From an uncultured Siphonobacter sp. (GTDB lineage Bacteria > Bacteroidota > Bacteroidia > Cytophagales > Spirosomataceae): a stretch of 64,000 nucleotides of DNA. The notes under the pieces are model-generated. The model was not told where the DNA came from, did no database searches, and saw only the letters and a program-made list of their open reading frames with translations. Numbering within the stretch: position 1 is the stretch's first letter; each line of letters starts with the position of its first letter. This document shows positions 1 to 7,932 of this stretch, one piece after another. The DNA is taken from contig CAJYIW010000015.1 in assembly GCA_913775095.1 (NCBI GenBank), positions 62,001 through 126,000 on the forward strand, read 5' to 3'. A program made the translations under genes and the position numbers.

Positions 1-195
1 GCTTCAGAAGCTTATAAGGAGCAGAAAATAGCCGCTGGCTACCCCGAAATCGTCGCCAACTTCTTTGCTCAGTGGGGTGCCGCGACCCGGCACGGCATGC
101 TGGCCGGAACGGACCCTACCGTCGAGCGTTGGTTAGGACGCAAGCCTGCTTCGCTGCGGGAGTATCTGAAAACAACTTATTTTCCAGGTTCCTGA
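1..195 (+). CDS. C-terminal end of an NmrA-like / SDR NAD(P)-binding protein (partial)
   Basis: The window opens inside a reading frame in phase 1 that ends with TGA at 193-195, leaving 64 residues. The tail, with a stretch around TVERWLGRKPASLREYL, resembles the C terminus of NmrA-like atypical short-chain dehydrogenases of the YtfG/QorB quinone oxidoreductase type, where a T-x-x-V-x-x-L-x-G-R-x-P-x-S-x-x-E-F pattern closes the substrate domain. The Rossmann nucleotide-binding part lies outside the window, so cofactor use cannot be seen. A gene of this kind next to a MarR regulator is common, but here the two converge, so a regulatory link is only a guess. Confidence 0.6.
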   Translation, partial: ASEAYKEQKIAAGYPEIVANFFAQWGAATRHGMLAGTDPTVERWLGRKPASLREYLKTTYFPGS

Positions 196-363
196 ACGCT
201 TCTCCTGACGGCTGCCGTATTGTACCATTATGTAATAAAGGGGGGCGGAATAAATTCCGGCAAAAGAGCTTACTCTACTTTGTTTGAGGGCTTTTTTCAG
301 GTAAGCTGTCTCCCTTTCTCCTCTCTTTTACAAGCAACGGATTCCTTACGTAAGGCCTCAGGT

Positions 364-966
364 TCAGCGTGCCTCATGCTCAGGGCAGTCCAGGCGAAGA
401 TGGTCTGACTCCAGTGGAATGCGTAATAATCCGCAGTAATGCACCTGCTGATTGAGTTGGTAATGAATGCAGGTACTGCACATCCGCTGAATGGTAAGTA
501 AGCCAGACTGGGTTAACTCATGAATGAGTTTGAATAACCCCTCATAGAGGCCGGTTTTCAGCCCGGGTTCCAGCCCCTGAATAAACGATTGCAGAACCGA
601 AGAAAAATGGCCCGTTTGCTCCACGATTTGCTGTCCTGCTTCGGTTACCCGCAACTGATGACTACGGCTGTCGGTAAGGTGAGCGATCCGTTCGACCAGT
701 TTTTTCTGATGAAGCACCTTGATGGCATCGCTCATCGTGGGTTTGGTGACGTTAAATTCTTTCGCCAGGTACCCGATTTTGCACTGCTGAGGTTCGTGAA
801 AGGCCAGAAACAGCATGACCTGGATCTGAAGGGGGCTCAGTCCCGTCTGACGACTCTGTTGCCAGAGTAACACCCGGAACACTTCAGCCATGCGTTCGAG
901 TCCCGCGATAATCTTCGCGTCTATTGAGCGGTTCTGGTAGTTTACATCAAAGGGAGAGTCACTCAT
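364..966 (-). CDS. MarR-family transcriptional regulator with C-terminal Cys cluster
   Basis: This is a 200-residue protein. A MarR winged-helix domain spans about residues 20-150: the recognition region near IGYLAKEFNVTKPTMSDAI (64-82) is followed by a wing with the DSRSHQLRVTEAG motif (99-111). It is longer than a usual MarR protein (about 140-150 residues). The extra tail holds C163-x2-C166, H168, C178, C194 and H197, a spacing that suggests a zinc or redox-active metal site. The start codon overlaps the stop of the upstream gene by one base (TAATG), so the two are probably translationally coupled. It is the last gene of a four-gene minus-strand operon and probably represses it through the palindrome at 2438-2450. 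The family call is firm; metal sensing is inference. Confidence 0.85.
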   Translation of the reverse strand: MSDSPFDVNYQNRSIDAKIIAGLERMAEVFRVLLWQQSRQTGLSPLQIQVMLFLAFHEPQQCKIGYLAKEFNVTKPTMSDAIKVLHQKKLVERIAHLTDSRSHQLRVTEAGQQIVEQTGHFSSVLQSFIQGLEPGLKTGLYEGLFKLIHELTQSGLLTIQRMCSTCIHYQLNQQVHYCGLLRIPLESDHLRLDCPEHEAR

Positions 967-1226
967 TACAAATCACACGTTTCACAGTAGAGGTGATATT
1001 CTCGGTATAAAGGAGAAAATCGGCCCCCCGCACTGACCAGTTTCGTTACATCAACCTGATCTCCCGTAGCGAGAAAGACCTTCTCTTCCGGGGCTTGCCC
1101 GTCAAGCTTGAACAGAATAGTATCAAGGGTGATGAGCTCACGAAGGTCGGTAAAATATTGAACTTTAAGGTACCGGCGTTCCTGGATTAGCTCTTTTATA
1201 TACTTCCGAAAAGGCAGCGTTTCCAT
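966..1226 (-). CDS. Small Rof-like (SH3-like) protein, putative
   Basis: This is an 86-residue protein. After a basic helical N terminus it has alternating strands (RYLKVQYFTDLRELITLDTILF) and then a pattern, FLATGDQVDVTKLVSAGG, that recalls the small beta-barrel of Rho-binding antiterminator (Rof/YaeO) proteins. Similarity is at the level of pattern only. The last residues contain CETC, a possible metal-binding CxxC. It overlaps the MarR gene by one base and follows the secreted-protein gene after about 76 bases, so it belongs to the same minus-strand operon. It could also be an unrelated small RNA-binding or metal-sensing protein. Confidence 0.45.
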   Translation of the reverse strand: METLPFRKYIKELIQERRYLKVQYFTDLRELITLDTILFKLDGQAPEEKVFLATGDQVDVTKLVSAGGRFSPLYREYHLYCETCDL

Positions 1227-1302
1227 AAATAAGGCATTTGATTGGAATGAAAAGTAAAGCAGATAGCAGCCGGCAGGGCTGCTACCTGACGAACGTCCCT
1301 GT

Positions 1303-2064
1303 CTATTTTTTCTTTACGGTATAAGGCAGAGAAAGGTTTCCGGAAAGCACTCCATACACCGAATACACGCCCAGCAGGGGTTTGTCGGACGTGCCGTGGT
1401 GGGCGGAACCATGGTCGGAGTGATGCATTTCCAGGTAACAGCTGACGGCATCAAACTTAAAATCAGTACGATTATTGATGCGATACGCGGGGATGGAAAC
1501 CCGAATGCTGGATCCTGTGGCAGCCACCCCATAACCCGGCGAGTCAAAATAAATGGGTACACCCGGAGCCGTCTTCGGTAGCACGACGGATGTATCATCT
1601 TTCTGAAAAGCCTTGACGCTCAGTCCGCCCGGCACGCGTTCATCTTTCTGTAACACGACCCAGTGCGGATGCCAGACCAGTCCGTCATTATCAAAGTTTC
1701 CGTCGTTGTTTTCGTCCCATAACGGCGTATCGTCCATATCCGGGTGCGAGGTAAGTGCTAAGGCCACAATGCCTTCCGTTGCTGAAAACCCAACATCCTG
1801 GGGCTTCAGGGTGGTTGGAAAGACGTAGGCCAGCACGGGAGCATTCGCCGTACTACCCGATGGCCTGGGCGTCGTGCGTCCGGCTTTTCCACTGACCTGA
1901 ATGCTCATTACCAGCAGATCCAGATCTGCGTGATAAACGGCTTCGGTTGAAGTGATTTTGAAGTCAGCGTTATTGTAGACCGCACCCGGATCTTTGCTCT
2001 GAGCGAAAGCGAGGGTTGCACTGGCCAGGAAGGTTGTTAAGGCGGTAGCAAAAGGAAATTTCAT
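1303..2064 (-). CDS. Secreted protein of unknown function
   Basis: This 253-residue protein begins with a Sec signal peptide (MKFPFATALTTFLASATLAFAQ, cleavage after AFA) and is therefore exported. The mature part has no domain I can name. A D-E-N-N-D-G-N-F-D-N-D segment at about 119-129 looks like a calcium-binding loop. Near the C terminus a His-rich run (MHHSDHGSAHH) could bind metal. The central VPGGLSVKAF segment is reminiscent of conserved hypothetical proteins from Bacteroidota and Proteobacteria. It sits between DUF2024 and the Rof-like gene in one minus-strand operon with a MarR regulator. No function is proposed. Confidence 0.6.
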   Translation of the reverse strand: MKFPFATALTTFLASATLAFAQSKDPGAVYNNADFKITSTEAVYHADLDLLVMSIQVSGKAGRTTPRPSGSTANAPVLAYVFPTTLKPQDVGFSATEGIVALALTSHPDMDDTPLWDENNDGNFDNDGLVWHPHWVVLQKDERVPGGLSVKAFQKDDTSVVLPKTAPGVPIYFDSPGYGVAATGSSIRVSIPAYRINNRTDFKFDAVSCYLEMHHSDHGSAHHGTSDKPLLGVYSVYGVLSGNLSLPYTVKKK

Positions 2065-2089
2065 GAGAAAAGGAGATTAAAAAGATGGA

Positions 2090-2350
2090 TTAACAGCCCT
2101 GCATTTCAATGATGTAATAACCCTGACGGGCAATGCTCGATTCTACTTCCGGGGTAGCCTGCTCGATGTGGCAGAACTCACATTCTTTCGTTGTTAGGGG
2201 CTGATTCGCCTGCCCTTTGCTGGTCAGGTATTGCCGACCATACTGGTGAATGGCATCGGGGCAGGTTAAGGAAGAGGGCACCAGAATATCAAAGTGCATG
2301 GTCGCTCCGTCCGTGCGGGTAACATAGGTGTCATAAACAGATACTTGCAT
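2090..2350 (-). CDS. DUF2024 family protein
   Basis: This 86-residue protein matches the DUF2024 pattern along its full length: an N-terminal VYDTYVTRTDG, then MHFDILVPS, and a C-terminal ECEFCHIEQA motif with a CxxC followed by H, ending in YYIIEMQGC. The function of the family is not known. It is the first gene of the minus-strand operon that ends with the MarR regulator, so the promoter for the unit should lie just upstream, in 2351-2460, where a perfect palindrome is found. The length is normal for the family and the ATG start is consistent with family alignments as I remember them. Confidence 0.85.
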   Translation of the reverse strand: MQVSVYDTYVTRTDGATMHFDILVPSSLTCPDAIHQYGRQYLTSKGQANQPLTTKECEFCHIEQATPEVESSIARQGYYIIEMQGC

Positions 2351-2437
2351 GAGTGAAAAGGGAATAAGGGTTCAAATGAGATGGCTCATTCAGCAACTGA
2401 CTCGTAGAAGAGCCGATCAACTTCTCTGCAAATATGA

Positions 2438-2450
2438 TTAGGATTCCTAA
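2438..2450. promoter_or_regulatory. Palindrome, candidate MarR operator
   Basis: TTAGGATTCCTAA is a perfect 6+1+6 inverted repeat about 90 bases upstream of the DUF2024 start. On the minus strand, CATATTTG follows it directly and differs by one base from the Bacteroidota -7 consensus TAnnTTTG, so a protein bound to the palindrome would cover the spacer of that promoter. Size and symmetry suit a MarR dimer. Binding by the MarR protein of this operon is inference. Confidence 0.5.
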
Positions 2451-2640
2451 CTATAATAACTTTTGCCCTTTTCATTTATCAATACCCTTATAGAAGAAAT
2501 CAATACCTCCTTTCCAGCTTATTGCTTTCAGAACTACTCCTGATTCTAAATCACCTTTTTACTGCTCATTCTTCATTAGGTCAATCCTTTTATCAGTCCG
2601 GAACGCTGATCGGACCGGAAGGATATCCTATTAAATACAT

Positions 2641-2690
2641 AACTGGACCATCTGTATTTAGACAAACTGGATGATTTACAGGGACCAGAA
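2641..2690 (+). promoter_or_regulatory. Shared motif, candidate MocR/PdxR-type operator upstream of the cupin gene
   Basis: AACTGG occurs at 2641 and again at 2665 as a direct repeat 24 bases apart. The second copy opens a 23-base unit (AAACTGGATGA, six bases, then GGGACC at 2681-2686). The same unit, with CGGTCC in the last position and identical spacing, occurs at 5922-5944 upstream of the MocR/PdxR-type regulator gene. MocR regulators usually bind direct repeats. I infer that this regulator controls both its own promoter and the cupin/aldolase genes. The rest of the 2351-2760 gap shows no gene. Confidence 0.4.
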
Positions 2691-2760
2691 GTACAGCACC
2701 TTTGTCGAGTCATTCAGCAAAAGCAAATGACGTGCTAACTAACTATATCAATCATCTCCT

Positions 2761-3237
2761 ATGGATACGCCGCAAAACTCCACGAAAGACGAAAAATTTA
2801 CGTCCAAAGATTTTCACAAAACCTACGCTCGTCCTCAGTTCCATCGTCCGGAAAAACTGGTGCACCGGAATGTGGAACAGGCGGGTGAGCATAGCCAGTT
2901 TTCCAGCGAGCGAAAACACCCGGTGTTCTTCGTTGACCTGCCGACTCAGAATGTCAGCATGACCATTGGGGGTTTATTGCCCGATCAGTTAACCAACCGC
3001 CACCGGCACACCTACGAAACCGTTCTGTACGTACTGGAAGGTCAGGGCTGGACGGAGATTGAAGGAGAACGCATCGAGTGGCAGGCGGGAGATGCTGTGT
3101 ATATCCCTTCCTGGGCCTGGCACCGACACCAGAATACCAGTGCAACCGAGCCCGCCAGGTACCTGGCCTGCGAAAATGCCCCTCAACTGCAAAACCTGGG
3201 CGTGGCCCTTCGCGAAGAAGAAGGACGCGATTTGTAA
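2761..3237 (+). CDS. Cupin domain protein
   Basis: This 158-residue protein has a single cupin barrel in its C-terminal two thirds. Cupin motif 1 is visible as NRHRHTYETVLYVLEGQG (metal ligands H-x-H and E) and motif 2 as GDAVYIPSWAWHRHQN (third His ligand). The N-terminal 50 residues are polar and probably lie outside the barrel. The protein lacks a signal peptide and is probably cytoplasmic, binding Fe, Mn or Zn. It is followed after 48 bases by a DapA-like lyase gene, so the two probably share a transcript. Substrate is unknown; dioxygenase, isomerase or sugar/amino-acid binding are all possible. Confidence 0.8.
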   Translation: MDTPQNSTKDEKFTSKDFHKTYARPQFHRPEKLVHRNVEQAGEHSQFSSERKHPVFFVDLPTQNVSMTIGGLLPDQLTNRHRHTYETVLYVLEGQGWTEIEGERIEWQAGDAVYIPSWAWHRHQNTSATEPARYLACENAPQLQNLGVALREEEGRDL

Positions 3238-3285
3238 TCTATTCACCCAGCCGGGACTAATCCTCCCGGCTTTATCTGAAGAACC

Positions 3286-4167
3286 ATGACGAATGTACCT
3301 TTTCAGGGCGTTATCGCCTACCCCATTACTCCATTCGACCCGGCGGGTCAAGTCAATCTGGGTCTCTTTAAATCGCTGGTGGAACGACTGGTCGTCAGTG
3401 GATCGCACGGCATTGCTCCGTTGGGTAGCACGGGAGTCTTACCGTATTTAAGGGATGAAGAAAAAGAAGCCCTTACGGAAGCAACGATTCAACAGGTAAA
3501 GGGCCGCGTGCCCGTGCTGGCAGGAGTATCGAATCTGACGACCGAACGGACGATCTACCACGCCAAATTTGCCGAAAAAGCCGGAGCGACCGCCGTTATG
3601 ATTATTCCCATGAGTTACTGGCGACTCACGGATGATGAGATTGTGGCTCACTATGATAAAGTGGCCCAGGCCCTCTCCATTCCCATCATGGCCTATAATA
3701 ATCCGGCAACGGGTGGGGTGGATATGTCGCCAGCCTTACTCAAACGCTTACTCCGCATTCCTAACGTGACCATGATCAAGGAAAGTACGGGCGATATTCA
3801 GCGGATGCATTACCTGCGTCGGCATTTGGGGGAGGATGTCGCTTTCTTTAATGGTTCCAATCCACTGGCTCTGGCGGCCTTCGCGGCGGGGGCCCGGGGA
3901 TGGTGCACGGCGGCCCCAAACCTGATTCCCCAGCTGAACCTTGACCTCTATCACTCCTTTCAGCAGGGTGACTGGAAAGCGGCTCAGGATGCTTATTACC
4001 AGCAATTTGATCTTCTTCAGTTCATCGTACAGAAAGGGCTTCCCCGAGCCATTCAGGCGGGACTGGAGCTTCAGGGACTCAACGGAGGCGAGTTAAGGGC
4101 TCCGCTGGCCCAGCTAAGGCCGGAAGAAAAGGCTCAGTTGCAAAGCATTCTGGCGGCCTGCTGCTAA
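3286..4167 (+). CDS. Dihydrodipicolinate synthase / N-acetylneuraminate lyase superfamily aldolase
   Basis: This 293-residue protein has the length and TIM-barrel layout of class I aldolases of the DapA/NanA family. The pyruvate-binding loop is GSTG (47-50), the catalytic tyrosine is in AYNNP (Y137), and the Schiff-base lysine is in MIKEST (K165). In true DapA the loop usually continues GTTGE; here the Glu is a Val and the start is GS, so a side-pathway 2-keto-acid aldolase is more likely than lysine synthesis. The cupin gene precedes it and a small membrane protein follows. The convergent MocR-type regulator and the shared upstream motif suggest amine- or amino-acid-responsive control, which is inference. 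Confidence 0.85.
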   Translation: MTNVPFQGVIAYPITPFDPAGQVNLGLFKSLVERLVVSGSHGIAPLGSTGVLPYLRDEEKEALTEATIQQVKGRVPVLAGVSNLTTERTIYHAKFAEKAGATAVMIIPMSYWRLTDDEIVAHYDKVAQALSIPIMAYNNPATGGVDMSPALLKRLLRIPNVTMIKESTGDIQRMHYLRRHLGEDVAFFNGSNPLALAAFAAGARGWCTAAPNLIPQLNLDLYHSFQQGDWKAAQDAYYQQFDLLQFIVQKGLPRAIQAGLELQGLNGGELRAPLAQLRPEEKAQLQSILAACC

Positions 4168-4173
4168 TTTGAT

Positions 4174-4199
4174 AGCGTTAGGCCCCAAAGCCTGACGCT
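4174..4199 (+). terminator. Hairpin after the DapA-like gene
   Basis: AGCGTTAGGC (4174-4183) pairs with GCCTGACGCT (4190-4199) through ten positions including one G-T wobble, with a six-base loop. A pyrimidine-rich tract follows rather than a pure T run, so termination may be partial and leave the next small gene on the same transcript. Confidence 0.5.
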
Positions 4200-4230
4200 G
4201 TTTCTCTTCTCACTTTAATTCGCCAGGGCC

Positions 4231-4470
4231 ATGAAAGACTTAAAACCTAATGTAACGGGTTACCTCGAACCGATTTTCCGATTAACCGGAGCTACGTTTC
4301 TGGTTCCCCTCATTCTCTTCACGGAATGGATGATTTTGATACCCGTCCCCTTCTATATTCTGGTCAGCGTTCTCTCCGGGTATAATCCGCTGAAGGCTCT
4401 GATTATGAATTTTTTAAAGCATAAAAAGCCGCTGAAAGTACAGGTAAAAACTCCTCCTCTCTTCTCCTGA
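4231..4470 (+). CDS. Small membrane protein, function unknown
   Basis: This 79-residue protein has two hydrophobic stretches (about residues 15-30 and 32-52) that can span the membrane twice. A YNPLKALI motif follows and the tail is basic. The PFYILVSVLSGYNPLKAL portion faintly recalls DUF2892/YgaP-type membrane segments, not enough for a call. It lies 63 bases after the DapA-like gene on the same strand, and its stop is three bases from the stop of the convergent regulator gene. Base composition matches its neighbours, which supports a real gene. Confidence 0.5.
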   Translation: MKDLKPNVTGYLEPIFRLTGATFLVPLILFTEWMILIPVPFYILVSVLSGYNPLKALIMNFLKHKKPLKVQVKTPPLFS

Positions 4471-4472
4471 AA

Positions 4473-5909
4473 CTAGTTACGAAGCGTTTTTTTGAGAACG
4501 AGGAGCACCTCCTCCATTTCCGGACTGGTCAATGAAGCAAAGCCGAGCCGCAGAGCGTTTAAACTATTGCCGTCAAAAGAAAACGAATCCGTATTGATCA
4601 GGCTAATGCCCTGATTCAGCAGGCGATGGGTTAAGGCTGGAATGTTCCGATTTTCCCGAAAGGTAATCCAGTACGCCAGTCCGCCTTCCGGTGTTCTGAA
4701 GGTAATTTCGTCCGAAAGATGCTGCCGGAGTAATTGTTGCATCTGAGCGTGCCTTTGTCGATACACATTCAGGGCTTTCCGGGCGTGTTTCTGTATTTCA
4801 CCCGACTGCATCAGCTCCCCTACCGCCTGTTCCAGAACGGTATCTCCCTGACGGTCAATGATCATGCGAAGATCGGCAGCGGCCTGAATAAACGCGGGTG
4901 GGCCCGTAACAAATCCAATCCGAACGGCGGGAGCAATCAGTTTACTTAACGAACTGATGTAAATGATCGGCCCGCCGTAATCATAGCTGGCCAGAGGCAA
5001 AGGAACTTTGGTTCCGTAATGGTACTCGTGATCGTAATCGTCCTCAACGATGGTGAATCCGTAGCGATGGGCTAATTCCAGCAGGGCCATTCGTCGGTCT
5101 GCTTTTAGCGTTACCGTAGTGGGAAACTGGTGCTGAGGCGTAGTCAATAACGCTTTGATGGGCTTTTGCTGGCAAATCCGGGCTACTTCCTCAACGATAA
5201 TTCCCTCACTGTCAACGGGTATCGGAATGAGTTCCGCTCCGGCCTGTTGCCAGACTTTCCAGGCGGGGGGATAGCCGGGATTTTCAATGAGAACTTTATC
5301 TCCGGGCTTGATAAGCGTCATGGCCGTCAGATAAAGAGCCATCTGACTTCCCCGGGTAATGAGAATGTCGTCCGCCTGCACGGGTATGCCCCGGTTTTGA
5401 GTGAGCATCTGAGCCAGGCTCTCCCGCAGTAACTCATTCCCTAACTCACTGCTGTACCCCATCAGTCGCCAGCGGGCTTTCTGGTTAAAAATGCGTCGAT
5501 ACGCCCGGGATAGTTCATCGAGCGGGGCCAGACGAACATCCGGAATTCCATCCGTAATGGTCACTACCGGGGCTTTAGCAGCGGAGGCAGGCCTGGGCAG
5601 GGTCGTACTTACTTTACTCCGGCCCCGGTGATCGGTTTGCTGGGGTAATTGGGGAGAGACAAAAGTTCCGCTTTTATGGCGGCTTTCCAGCCATCCTTCG
5701 GCCAGGAGCTGTTCATAGGCTTCCACGACCGTTTTGCGGTTGACCCCCAGCTGCTCTGCCAGACTACGACTTCCCGGCAGGGCTGTACCGGGAAGCAATC
5801 GACCCTTTTGAATTTCCTGGCGTAAATAATCGGCAATCTGTAAATAAATCGCTTTTGAACCCTCCCAATCAAGGGATAACTGGAGCGTCCAGGATCTTAA
5901 CTGGCCCAT
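4473..5909 (-). CDS. MocR/PdxR-type transcriptional regulator (GntR HTH + aminotransferase fold)
   Basis: This 478-residue protein has the full MocR architecture. A GntR winged helix covers about residues 10-85 (LPGSRSLAEQLGVNRKTVVEAY at 44-65) and a class I aminotransferase-like domain covers about 115-475. PLP-binding features are the EDDYDHEYHY segment (289-298) and the Schiff-base lysine in SSLSKLIAP (K323). Such proteins sense PLP or PLP-amino-acid adducts and usually regulate nearby genes. Here the neighbours are the cupin/aldolase genes (convergent) and the YggS PLP-homeostasis gene (divergent). A motif at 5922-5944 is shared with the cupin promoter region. PdxR (PLP synthesis control) and GabR-like roles cannot be told apart from sequence. 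Confidence 0.9.
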   Translation of the reverse strand: MGQLRSWTLQLSLDWEGSKAIYLQIADYLRQEIQKGRLLPGTALPGSRSLAEQLGVNRKTVVEAYEQLLAEGWLESRHKSGTFVSPQLPQQTDHRGRSKVSTTLPRPASAAKAPVVTITDGIPDVRLAPLDELSRAYRRIFNQKARWRLMGYSSELGNELLRESLAQMLTQNRGIPVQADDILITRGSQMALYLTAMTLIKPGDKVLIENPGYPPAWKVWQQAGAELIPIPVDSEGIIVEEVARICQQKPIKALLTTPQHQFPTTVTLKADRRMALLELAHRYGFTIVEDDYDHEYHYGTKVPLPLASYDYGGPIIYISSLSKLIAPAVRIGFVTGPPAFIQAAADLRMIIDRQGDTVLEQAVGELMQSGEIQKHARKALNVYRQRHAQMQQLLRQHLSDEITFRTPEGGLAYWITFRENRNIPALTHRLLNQGISLINTDSFSFDGNSLNALRLGFASLTSPEMEEVLLVLKKTLRN

Positions 5910-5920
5910 GTATAATTAAC

Positions 5921-5957
5921 AAAACTGGATGAGATGAACGGTCCAAATATAGACAAT
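5921..5957. promoter_or_regulatory. Candidate regulator binding site between the MocR-type gene and yggS
   Basis: AAACTGGATGA at 5922-5932, six further bases, then CGGTCC to 5944 repeats the arrangement found at 2664-2686 upstream of the cupin gene with the same spacing. TATAGACAA at 5949-5957 also has a near copy (TTTAGACAA) beside the other site. It lies just upstream of the regulator start codon, as expected for autoregulation. Binding has not been shown. Confidence 0.4.
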
Positions 5958-6105
5958 CTTTGCTGGCATCTGATAAACCTTTGCAGGTAGACTCGTCAGC
6001 AGTATGATTGAAGTGGCGGCTTAAGGATCAGCCTGGCTGGGGAGTGCTACCTGCGTTTTCGCCCGTTCATCGGACCTAAATCTCAACTATTTACCGTTAT
6101 CAACC

Positions 6106-6825
6106 ATGCCGGTATCCATTCGTGAACATATTCAGACGGTGCATCAGCGGATTACGAATGCCTGTCAGCAATCGGGAAGGTCCGTGCGGGACGTCCGCCT
6201 GTTATTAGCTACCAAAACGGTAGCCGCCGATCAGATTCGTCAGGCCATTGCAGCCGGAGAAACACTCATTGGCGAAAACAAAGTCCAGGAGCTCCGGGAC
6301 AAAGATCCGGAGTTAACTAGGCTACCCATCGAGCGGCATTTCATTGGTCATTTACAGACCAATAAAATCAAGGAAGTTCTGAAATACGTTTCCTGCATCC
6401 AGTCGCTGGATCGATTGGAGTTAGCTCAGCGATTGGATCAGCAGTTACAGAAATCAGGCAAGTCCGTGGAGGTCTATATTCAGGTAAACACGTCCTACGA
6501 AGCCAGCAAATACGGCTTGCCTCCCGAAAAGGTTCTGTCATTCATCCAATCCATTCGAACGCTGGATACCCTGCGGATTAAAGGTCTCATGACCATTGGA
6601 TTACTAGACGTAGATAAGGAAAAAATGCGGCCCTCGCTCAGAATCCTGAGTCAGATTAAAGATCAGATTCACGACCAGGCCATCGAAGGAGTTGAGAATT
6701 TGAAACTTTCCATGGGCATGAGTCAGGATCTGGAACTGGCTATTGCGGAAGGTTCAAACCTGGTTCGGGTGGGCACCTCCATCTTCGGAAACCGCTTTTC
6801 TGGCAGGGAAATCTGGAAAGAATAA
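6106..6825 (+). CDS. yggS: YggS family pyridoxal phosphate homeostasis protein
   Basis: This 239-residue protein is a full-length member of the YggS/PROSC family, a single-domain alanine-racemase-fold TIM barrel that binds PLP without known catalysis and buffers PLP and amino-acid pools. The PLP lysine lies in LLLATKTV (K37). The conserved GENKVQE (about 56-62), FIGHLQTNK and the C-terminal LSMGMSQD and RVGTSIFG signatures are all present. The gene is divergent from the MocR/PdxR-type regulator, which fits a shared link to vitamin B6. Initiation at ATG 6106 gives the usual N terminus. Confidence 0.92.
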   Translation: MPVSIREHIQTVHQRITNACQQSGRSVRDVRLLLATKTVAADQIRQAIAAGETLIGENKVQELRDKDPELTRLPIERHFIGHLQTNKIKEVLKYVSCIQSLDRLELAQRLDQQLQKSGKSVEVYIQVNTSYEASKYGLPPEKVLSFIQSIRTLDTLRIKGLMTIGLLDVDKEKMRPSLRILSQIKDQIHDQAIEGVENLKLSMGMSQDLELAIAEGSNLVRVGTSIFGNRFSGREIWKE

Positions 6826-6869
6826 CTCTCTGATCAGCAGACTACTCATGAAATCACAGCCTTCCTGCC

Positions 6870-7811
6870 ATGACCATCGTACAGCTTGAATACCTGGTCG
6901 CCGTGGCTACGCATCGTAGTTTCAATAAAGCGGCCTCCCATTGCTTTGTAACCCAGCCTACGCTGAGCCTTCAGATTCAAAAACTGGAAGACCTGCTGGG
7001 CGTGAAGCTTTTTGACCGAACGCAACAGCCCGTGGTTCCTACCAAAATTGGCAGGGAGATCATTGAAAAAGCAAAGCTGTTACTGGAGGATTTCCAGCAA
7101 ATCCAAGACCTGGCTCATCTGGAGAAAGAAGAACTCGCCGGTGAGCTGAATATTGGGGTCATCACCACCCTGGCTCCCTACCTCATTCCTAAGTTGATCG
7201 CTCAGTTTTCGCAAAAGCATCCCGGTGTGAAAGTAAATATCTGGGAAGAAACGACCAGTCAGATTGTAAGCAAGTTAAAACAGGGTATGATTGATTGTGG
7301 GATCGTCTCGATGCCCATCCTGGAAAATCAGTTTTCCGAAACACCCCTTTTCACGGAAAAAATGGTCGTTTATGCGGGCAACCAAAGCCCCCTGGCTCAT
7401 AAGAAACGGATCCATCTGGCTGATATTCATGCCCAAGATTTCTGGCTGCTTAAGGAAGGACATTGCCTGAGGGACGACATACTGCGTATTTGCCCGAAGG
7501 GGGATGAGCAGAAAAGCAGTGTCTATGAATTCAATACTGGCAGCATTGAAACCCTCATCAGGCTGGTGGATGAAAACAATGGGGCTACGGTCATTCCTGA
7601 ACTTGCCCTTGGATCGTTAACCAAAGAGCAACGGAAAAAGATTCGACACTTTACGACTCCCGAACCTACCCGGCAAATAGCCCTGCTCAGTCCCCAAAGT
7701 TTTGTGAAACGCCGGCTGATTGAAACGCTTAAAAGTGAAATCATGCATTTCTACCACTCTACTCTTGGGCAGGCCCGGAAAGCTTCGCGAACGTTATTCC
7801 CAGCGTTGTGA
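6870..7811 (+). CDS. oxyR: OxyR-type LysR hydrogen-peroxide sensor
   Basis: This 313-residue LysR-family regulator has an N-terminal winged helix (FNKAASHCFVTQPTLSLQI, about 18-36) and a periplasmic-binding-protein-like effector domain. The redox segment KEGHCLRDDILRICPK places cysteines at 199 and 208, the positions used by Escherichia coli OxyR for its peroxide-sensing disulfide, so this is very probably a true OxyR. It follows yggS by 44 bases and could be co-transcribed. No catalase, ahpCF or dps gene lies nearby, so its targets must be elsewhere. A strong hairpin terminator lies about 95 bases downstream. Confidence 0.92.
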   Translation: MTIVQLEYLVAVATHRSFNKAASHCFVTQPTLSLQIQKLEDLLGVKLFDRTQQPVVPTKIGREIIEKAKLLLEDFQQIQDLAHLEKEELAGELNIGVITTLAPYLIPKLIAQFSQKHPGVKVNIWEETTSQIVSKLKQGMIDCGIVSMPILENQFSETPLFTEKMVVYAGNQSPLAHKKRIHLADIHAQDFWLLKEGHCLRDDILRICPKGDEQKSSVYEFNTGSIETLIRLVDENNGATVIPELALGSLTKEQRKKIRHFTTPEPTRQIALLSPQSFVKRRLIETLKSEIMHFYHSTLGQARKASRTLFPAL

Positions 7812-7906
7812 CGACTCCAGTGTAGGCAGCCTCGTTTGAATCTTTTTCTGAAAATTCTATTCTTCAGCATCGCTCCGCCTGAGCACCGATGTTTTGTGCC
7901 GGACAC

Positions 7907-7932
7907 GGCCACTCTGCTTGGAGTGGCCTTTT
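7907..7932 (+). terminator. Intrinsic terminator downstream of oxyR
   Basis: GGCCACTC (7907-7914) pairs perfectly with GAGTGGCC (7921-7928) around a six-base loop and is followed by TTTT. This is a compact GC-rich stem of the classic type and should end the yggS-oxyR transcript. Confidence 0.8.
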
